Made by a program: the position numbers and the translations under genes
The notes under the pieces: generated by a model
Seen by the model: the letters and a program-made list of their open reading frames with translations, nothing else
What the model was told of the DNA's origin: nothing
The model's database searches: none
Shown: positions 51,402 through 56,479 of the stretch, in pieces
Position numbering within the stretch: the stretch's first letter is position 1
Layout of the letters: each line of letters starts with the position of its first letter
NCBI GenBank assembly: GCA_029239235.1
Contig: JAQZBD010000003.1
Location: 1 to 56,479 of the forward strand
Reading direction: 5' to 3'
From: Herbinix sp.
Lineage (GTDB): Bacteria > Bacillota > Clostridia > Lachnospirales > Lachnospiraceae
Length of the DNA: 56,479 bases

Positions 51402-52880
51402 TTAGATGATAATGCAAATCAGGCCGCCATTGCTTTCATTAATAATACGCTGCATGGTATCCTGTAGTTTTAACTGACTCTCATCGGTCAATTTATTAAT
51501 TTTGGTATTGATTCCGTCATCAACAAGCTGGCGGATTGTTTTTCCGAAAATGTTCGTTTCCCAAATCCCCTCCGGATTCTCAGTAGCATTTGCCTTAATA
51601 TAATTCATTAAATCATTTGCCTGTTCCTGAGAACCAACGATAGGTGCAACCTCGGTAACGATATCAGCTTTGATCATATGTATGGACGGAGCTGTAGCCC
51701 TTATCTTCACCCCATATTTATTGCCGTGCTTCATAACCTCCGGCTCTTCGATTCTGACTTCATTTCTCAGAGGAGATACTACGCCATAGCCCTTGCTACG
51801 AACCTGATCGGTAGCCAAGGACACCTTCTCGTATTCTGCTTTCTTCGCAGCAAGCTCACGCAGGGTTGAAATCAACTGATATTCACCGGTAATTGAAACG
51901 CCGATTAAATCGCTAAGAATTTTATAATAGTACATATCATCAAATTCTATATCCATTTTTACATTACCGTTTTGCATATCTACGTTGTCAATTTTGAATC
52001 TCTTGACATAATTGCTGTTTGTGTAGCAGTTAGAGGGTTTTGCATCCTTAACTTCTGTAATCTTGTGAAACAATTCCCGCACAGCATCAATCAGATCAAC
52101 CTTGAGCCAATGATCATGAGGAAGCATTTCAGCCCATTTTGGCATATAGAAATCCAGCTCGGTAACAGGGAATACCGAAACCAAATTTTCCATAATGCGA
52201 TGGATATCATCCTTCTTAAGCTGCTCAGCATTCACAGGAATGACCGGAACCTCGTAATCCAATGACAGTTCTTCAGCCATACGAACGGTTTCATTGGAAT
52301 AAGGCTTGCTGGAATTGAGTAATACAATAAATGGCTTGCCAAGATGCTTTAACTCAGCAATGGTTCTTTCTTCCGGTGCACGATAATTATCTCTCTGCAA
52401 TTCGCCAAAGCTTCCGTCCGTCGTGATTACAATACCAACGGTGGAATGGTCATTGATAACCTTTCTCGTACCGATTTCAGCTGCCTGGGTAAATGGAATC
52501 TCATAGTCCAGCCAAGGAGTTTTCACCATTCTTTCATGCTGGTTCTCAATATGGCCGGCAGCTCCGTCTACCATATATCCAACACAGTCGATTAAACGGA
52601 TTTTCACCTTGGTTTCATCATTAAATGCGATTTCGGCAGCTTCCTTTGGTATAAATTTTGGCTCCGTAGTCATAATGGTTCTACCAGCCGCTGATTGAGG
52701 CAACTCATCGATTGCCCTTTCCTTGCTATGGACATCTTCAATATTCGGAATTACCAGGAGATCCATAAACCTTTTGATAAAGGTGGACTTTCCAGTTCTA
52801 ACCGGGCCAACTACACCTATGTATATTTCACCGCCTGTCCTAGCCTGAATATCATTATAAACATCAAACTGCCCTAACAT
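51402..52880 (-). CDS. spoIVA: Stage IV sporulation protein A (spore coat ATPase)
   Basis: This 492-residue protein forms the basement layer of the spore coat by ATP-driven polymerisation. Walker A 'GVVGPVRTGKSTFIKRFMD' lies at about residues 22-40, and the TRAFAC-like 'KIRLIDCVGYMVDGAAGHIE' and 'VGIVITTDGSF' are typical. The C-terminal end 'NESNGGLICIII' matches the family. The presence of spoIVA implies an endospore former. A sporulation promoter is expected but could not be fixed with confidence. There is AAGGAGG before ATG. Confidence 0.96.
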   Translation of the reverse strand: MLGQFDVYNDIQARTGGEIYIGVVGPVRTGKSTFIKRFMDLLVIPNIEDVHSKERAIDELPQSAAGRTIMTTEPKFIPKEAAEIAFNDETKVKIRLIDCVGYMVDGAAGHIENQHERMVKTPWLDYEIPFTQAAEIGTRKVINDHSTVGIVITTDGSFGELQRDNYRAPEERTIAELKHLGKPFIVLLNSSKPYSNETVRMAEELSLDYEVPVIPVNAEQLKKDDIHRIMENLVSVFPVTELDFYMPKWAEMLPHDHWLKVDLIDAVRELFHKITEVKDAKPSNCYTNSNYVKRFKIDNVDMQNGNVKMDIEFDDMYYYKILSDLIGVSITGEYQLISTLRELAAKKAEYEKVSLATDQVRSKGYGVVSPLRNEVRIEEPEVMKHGNKYGVKIRATAPSIHMIKADIVTEVAPIVGSQEQANDLMNYIKANATENPEGIWETNIFGKTIRQLVDDGINTKINKLTDESQLKLQDTMQRIINESNGGLICIII

Positions 52881-53062
52881 ATGCCAACCTCCTTGTGGTT
52901 ATAGTTAAGCATATGCAGTTGATTTAAATTCTATGAATCAAGTTATGTTAATGAATTGATTATAATTCTACGTCAAAAATCATCATTAGTCGCGTTTTCA
53001 AAATCTTAATAAATAATTTATGCTCGTATTCTCTATACTGTGGAGCATAGATTATAAGGGAA

Positions 53063-53100
53063 AGAAAACGGAAAACCTTGGTGCTAGTTTTCCGTTTTCT
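53063..53100 (-). terminator. Terminator after the Asn/Ser-rich small protein gene
   Basis: AGAAAACGGAAAAC (53063-53076) pairs perfectly over 14 bases with 53087-53100, with a 10-base loop and T-rich 3' side on the minus strand. Confidence 0.8.
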
Positions 53101-53130
53101 AATAATAACAAAATGAATCAACTTGTCAAT

Positions 53131-53442
53131 TCAGTTCATTTCCTGAGAATAATTCACTGCGTTTGAACAGGAATTCGAATTAGCATTTGAAGCTGCGTTT
53201 GAATCTGCATTCGAATTAGTATTTGAATTAGAGATTGAATCAGTTAGTTGCTTTGGGTTTGGGCTACAATCCAAGTCCTTTTGTTTACTTTCACATAATT
53301 CCTTTTGCGTAAGATAGGTAGCCAATGTATCACCTAATTGAGAAAAGGCGGCGGACATGATTGTAATATCATCCTCTGAACAGCATTTAATGATACCGCA
53401 AGCAATTGCCGTTATTGTCATAATTAATCCACAATCATTCAT
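53131..53442 (-). CDS. Small protein with Cys-containing head and Asn/Ser-rich tail
   Basis: This 103-residue protein has a conserved-looking head (about 1-50, 'MTITAIACGIIKCCSEDDIT' and 'FSQLGDTLATYLTQKE') that resembles a short domain often seen in Lachnospiraceae (DUF6774, from memory). A tail of alternating Asn, Ser, Ala and Asp (about 68-98, 'NSNTNSNADSNAASNANSNS') is encoded by degenerate short repeats. There is no signal peptide. It is directly upstream of spoIVA on the same strand, but a strong terminator separates the two. The function is unknown. Confidence 0.65.
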   Translation of the reverse strand: MNDCGLIMTITAIACGIIKCCSEDDITIMSAAFSQLGDTLATYLTQKELCESKQKDLDCSPNPKQLTDSISNSNTNSNADSNAASNANSNSCSNAVNYSQEMN

Positions 53443-53643
53443 TCTATCGCTCCATTACTATCATGATATTGCACCTTGAAAGAAAAGCACTTTCCAGCGA
53501 CAGTATCACATTTCCGGATTGGTAATTAATATATTATATGCAGCTATACTGCTCGTGAACTACAAAATATAAATGGATTACGCGACTAATTCCTTGATGC
53601 TTTTTGAGCCATGAATTATTATATGATTTACTATGCGAATAAC

Positions 53644-54408
53644 TTATATTAATTCGAAATACTGCTGCACTGTAGTGTGATTTCCTGCCAGTATGGAAAT
53701 GGGATGTTCAAAGGTTAGTAACTTACCGTCCATGGTACGGATTTTTCCTCCGGCTTCGGTTAGAATCAGAGAACCTGCCGCATAATCCCAGGGGGACAAA
53801 AGAAGCTCGTAGTATAAGACAATTCGTCCGGCAGCCACGTAGCAAATATCCAGTGCAGCGGAACCGCTTCTTCGTAAATCCAGGGCTTTGTCATAGACTA
53901 ACCGGGCGATTCGAAAGGTTTCATCTGCCTTTTCACGATAATAGGGAGCCGTGCCGATGGAAACCATACCATCCTCCAGTGCCAGCTCCTTAATAAATAG
54001 CTGCTTTCCGTTTAAAAATGCACCTTTGTCTTTTTCAGCAGTAAATAATTCTTTTAAATAGGGGTTATAAACCACACCCAGTATTATTTCACCCTGCAGC
54101 ATCAAGGCGACAGAAATGCAGCTATGCTTATAATCAAATATAAAGTTTGTGGTACCGTCAATTGGATCAATGATAAAGCAGTAACCCTTGTTAATCTGAT
54201 GATTCTTTACCTCATCCTCTTCTCCCATAAAACTGGCTTCCGGTAAAATTGCAGCCAGCTCGCGATAAAGGAATTCCTGAACTTCAACATCGTACTTAGT
54301 CACAAAATTAGCCTGCCCCTGCTTGCTCTCCACGTGATCCTTAATATGCTGTGCCTCTAAAATAATGTCTCCCGCAGAGGTTACGATAGAAATAATTTCA
54401 TTTAACAA
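53644..54408 (-). CDS. suhB: Inositol monophosphatase family protein
   Basis: This 254-residue Mg-dependent phosphatase carries 'FMGEEDEVKN' (metal Glu), 'IIDPIDGTTNFIFDYKHS' and 'SPWDYAAGSLILTEAGG', the complete metal and substrate motif set. Candidates for substrate are inositol phosphate or related sugar phosphates. The start is TTG behind AAAGGAGG. It stands between gpsA and the small Asn/Ser-rich protein. Confidence 0.9.
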   Translation of the reverse strand: MLNEIISIVTSAGDIILEAQHIKDHVESKQGQANFVTKYDVEVQEFLYRELAAILPEASFMGEEDEVKNHQINKGYCFIIDPIDGTTNFIFDYKHSCISVALMLQGEIILGVVYNPYLKELFTAEKDKGAFLNGKQLFIKELALEDGMVSIGTAPYYREKADETFRIARLVYDKALDLRRSGSAALDICYVAAGRIVLYYELLLSPWDYAAGSLILTEAGGKIRTMDGKLLTFEHPISILAGNHTTVQQYFELI

Positions 54409-54429
54409 TTTTGATATCCTCCTTTTGTT

Positions 54430-54467
54430 AAAAAAAGATCGCTCAAACTGTTATCGTTAGAGCGATC
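54430..54467 (-). terminator. Terminator after gpsA
   Basis: GATCGCTC (54437-54444) pairs with GAGCGATC (54460-54467) and seven T follow on the minus strand. It ends the der-plsY-gpsA run. Confidence 0.8.
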
Positions 54468-54513
54468 ATTCTTTATCATTATATCGGGCAATCACCCTTT
54501 TGCTTCAATTGAA

Positions 54514-55524
54514 TTAATCCCATTCCAGGGTTTTATATTCTTTTCTCTTATCTCTGTTCAGCAAATCATTGAGTGCATCTTTAGCGGTCTTGTTCTCAAA
54601 AAGCACTTTATTAATTTGTTCCACGATTGGCATTTCCACATTATTTCGACGTGCAAGGGCAAGTGCTGCTTTTGCAGAATTGACACCCTCGACTACTTGA
54701 TTTACCTGCTTCATAGCCTCTTCCATGGTCTTGCCTTGTCCCATGAGATAACCGGCATTCCAGTTACGGCTATGCTTACTGGTGCAGGTTACAAATAAAT
54801 CTCCAAAGCCTGATAAACCAGCAAAGGTTTCCATTTTACCGCCCATGATCATGCCAAGACGGCTGATTTCAGCCATTCCTCTTGTCATCAAAGCTGCCTT
54901 CGTGTTATCACCGTAACCCAATCCGTCAACAGTTCCGGCTGCTAAGGCAATCACATTTTTTAAAGAGCCGCCCAGTTCAATGCCAATGATATCAGGGCTG
55001 GTATAAACTCGGAATACATCCGTCATAAATACATCTTGAATAAAATGTGCTGTTTCCTTTGTGGTTGCACCAACTACGATTGTAGTGGGAACTCCGCGGC
55101 TAACTTCCTCCGCATGGCTGGGACCGGATAAAACTGCAATATCTGCCTGAGGAATTTCTTCCTTCAGCACTTCGGATAAGGTATAGAGCGTACCGTCTTC
55201 GATTCCCTTTGATACATTTACGATAATCTGGCCTTCCTTAACATAAGGACTTGCAAGATGTGCTGTTGATCTGATATATGGAGATGCAACAGCCATTACA
55301 AGAATATCCTTGTCTTTACAAGCTGCTTCCAAATCCAGTGTAACTGTAATCTTATCAGGAAGCTCTGCTCCCGGAAGGTTCTTCATATTCTTTCTGTTTT
55401 CATTTAAAGCTTTTGCTTCGTTTTCAATTTTAGTCCAGATGGTTACGTTATGGCCTTTCCCTGAAAGTACGATTGCTAAAGCGCAGCCCCAAGTTCCGGC
55501 TCCTAGTATACTTACATTACTCAT
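54514..55524 (-). CDS. gpsA: Glycerol-3-phosphate dehydrogenase [NAD(P)+]
   Basis: This 336-residue enzyme reduces dihydroxyacetone phosphate to sn-glycerol 3-phosphate for phospholipids. 'ILGAGTWGCALAIVLSGKGH' binds NAD(P), 'VLSGPSHAEEV' and 'GGSLKNVIALAAGTVDGLGY' contain the catalytic Lys region. The size is normal. It follows plsY by 22 bases, which uses its product. Confidence 0.95.
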   Translation of the reverse strand: MSNVSILGAGTWGCALAIVLSGKGHNVTIWTKIENEAKALNENRKNMKNLPGAELPDKITVTLDLEAACKDKDILVMAVASPYIRSTAHLASPYVKEGQIIVNVSKGIEDGTLYTLSEVLKEEIPQADIAVLSGPSHAEEVSRGVPTTIVVGATTKETAHFIQDVFMTDVFRVYTSPDIIGIELGGSLKNVIALAAGTVDGLGYGDNTKAALMTRGMAEISRLGMIMGGKMETFAGLSGFGDLFVTCTSKHSRNWNAGYLMGQGKTMEEAMKQVNQVVEGVNSAKAALALARRNNVEMPIVEQINKVLFENKTAKDALNDLLNRDKRKEYKTLEWD

Positions 55525-55546
55525 TAGCTCCTCCTTTATCGATCAA

Positions 55547-56173
55547 TTACTTATTCTCGATTTTTACTTTTTGTCCTATTTTATTTTCAGTCCCATTGAT
55601 TAATCTCTTAATATTTGGGCTGTGTTTGATAAATGCTAAAACCATGAATAACAACGACAGAATTAACATATGTACATCACCCGGATATCGAAGTAAAATC
55701 CATACCGGGAAGAATAATGCAACATATAAGGAACCAAGGGAAACATAACGTGTAATAGCAACAATAAGAATAAATAAAGGCAGCGCAAAGGGTACGATTA
55801 AAATATCAAAGGCCATCATTACTCCGCCGGTTGCTGCAATCCCTTTCCCGCCCTTGAATTTTAACCATGCGGGATAATTATGTCCCAGTACAACTCCAAG
55901 TCCTACATAAAGTGATAGTAATTGTGCAACATCTGTATTTCCAAAAAAGACATACCGAACTAAGAGCATGGGAATAACCGCTTTGAAAGCGTCTCCCAGC
56001 AGGGTTATTGCCCCTGCCTTTGCTCCCAGTGTTCGAAGCGCATTCGTGGTACCGATATTTCCGCTTCCGTAATTGCGGATATCTACCTTTTTTATCTTTC
56101 CGATAAAGTAACCTGTTGAAAAGCAGCCAAAGATATAACCAAAAATCAAACAAAAAATGATTTTAAGAACCAT
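55547..56173 (-). CDS. plsY: Glycerol-3-phosphate acyltransferase PlsY
   Basis: This 208-residue membrane enzyme transfers the acyl group from acyl phosphate to glycerol 3-phosphate. It has about five helices and the motifs 'GSGNIGTTNALRTLG' (first), 'GHNYPAWLKFKGGKGIAAT' (second, third). It abuts der directly (stop and start codons adjacent) and precedes gpsA. Confidence 0.95.
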   Translation of the reverse strand: MVLKIIFCLIFGYIFGCFSTGYFIGKIKKVDIRNYGSGNIGTTNALRTLGAKAGAITLLGDAFKAVIPMLLVRYVFFGNTDVAQLLSLYVGLGVVLGHNYPAWLKFKGGKGIAATGGVMMAFDILIVPFALPLFILIVAITRYVSLGSLYVALFFPVWILLRYPGDVHMLILSLLFMVLAFIKHSPNIKRLINGTENKIGQKVKIENK

Positions 56174-56479
56174 TTAAGCGTTCTCCTTTCGCTCCCTGAT
56201 AATAAACTTTAATGGTGTTCCGGAGAAACCAAAAGCATCCCGGATCTTATTTTCAATATATCTGGTGTACGAATAATGCATTAATTCCTTATCATTTACA
56301 AAGATAACAAAGGTTGGCGGCTTAACGGATACCTCGGTCATATAATATAATCTCAGACGCTTTCCTTTATCCGATGGCGGCTGCTGAAGTGCAACGGCTT
56401 CCATTAATATTTCATTTAAAACACCGGTTGCAATACGAAGATTCTGATTCTGGATAACAACCTCAATTACTTCAAATAA
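56174..56479 (-). CDS. der: GTPase Der, C-terminal end (partial)
   Basis: The last 101 residues of a ribosome-assembly GTPase are here; the gene runs past the right edge. The C-terminal KH-like domain is clear: 'QPPSDKGKRLRLYYMTEVSV', 'PPTFVIFVNDKELMHYSYTR', 'GFSGTPLKFIIRERKE'. The der-plsY-gpsA order is typical for clostridia. Confidence 0.9.
   Translation of the reverse strand, partial: LFEVIEVVIQNQNLRIATGVLNEILMEAVALQQPPSDKGKRLRLYYMTEVSVKPPTFVIFVNDKELMHYSYTRYIENKIRDAFGFSGTPLKFIIRERKENA

Noticed and set aside
52881..53040. Sigma-E promoter for spoIVA
   Set aside because: Several CATAnnnT-like sequences occur, but none has a properly spaced -35, so none can be chosen.

Overview
The window looks like chromosome of a low-GC, spore-forming member of the Clostridia, most likely Lachnospiraceae near Lachnoclostridium phytofermentans. 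The signs are AT-rich intergenic DNA, strong AGGAGG ribosome binding sites, spoIVA, an elongasome and Min cluster of clostridial type (mreB-mreC-mreD-PBP2-minC-minD-minE-rodA-mgsA), sepF-ylmH, and spoIVA followed by gpsA-plsY-der. The genus is inferred from gene content and order; no search was run.

Layout. Positions 1-15.5 kb are accessory: two PH-domain membrane proteins, a GNAT acetyltransferase, a frameshifted methyltransferase, an unannotated 42-residue peptide gene with a consensus promoter, a LysM-GH18 protein lacking its catalytic residues, an MFS pump with its regulator, a heterodimeric ABC exporter, an SOS-controlled Y-family polymerase with a small partner gene, and a GHKL/LytTR two-component system. 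From 15.6 to 20.7 kb come a permuted, doubly membrane-anchored GH3 enzyme, a BlaI-type repressor and a DUF4143 ATPase. From 20.7 to 39.5 kb lie housekeeping genes: rluD, lspA, aroB, ylmH, sepF, yggS, an HlyD-like protein, mgsA, rodA, minEDC, PBP2, mreDCB, radC. From 39.7 to 56.5 kb are a PLP enzyme, miaA, mutL, mutS, rnhA, a membrane MutS-like ATPase, an NlpC/P60 hydrolase, spoIVA, suhB, gpsA, plsY and the 3' end of der. Nearly everything reads on the minus strand; plus-strand genes are the GH18 protein, dinB with its partner, and a DUF378 protein.

How the genes fit together. One block builds and positions the cell wall and septum (MreBCD, PBP2, RodA, MinCDE, SepF). Another repairs DNA (MutS, MutL, RadC, RNase H, DinB). 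A third supplies phospholipid precursors (GpsA, PlsY). The spore-related items are SpoIVA, the small protein next to it, and possibly the LysM-GH18 protein.

Most unusual content. (1) Two intergenic copies of a roughly 120-nt element (26.4 and 41.2 kb). Their long stems differ in sequence yet stay perfectly paired, while the internal-loop strands and a 7-nt hairpin loop are conserved, which is the signature of a selected structure. I cannot assign it to a known family. (2) A 42-aa peptide gene with TTGACA/TATAAT, a ribosome binding site and its own terminator, followed by a methyltransferase and an acetyltransferase. (3) A palindromic operator inside the MFS-regulator promoter whose core recurs at the ABC exporter promoter. 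(4) A tandem array of Shine-Dalgarno-like hairpins before minD. (5) A 26-aa peptide directly behind a consensus promoter before the membrane MutS-like gene. No tRNA, rRNA, CRISPR array, insertion sequence or prophage gene was seen.
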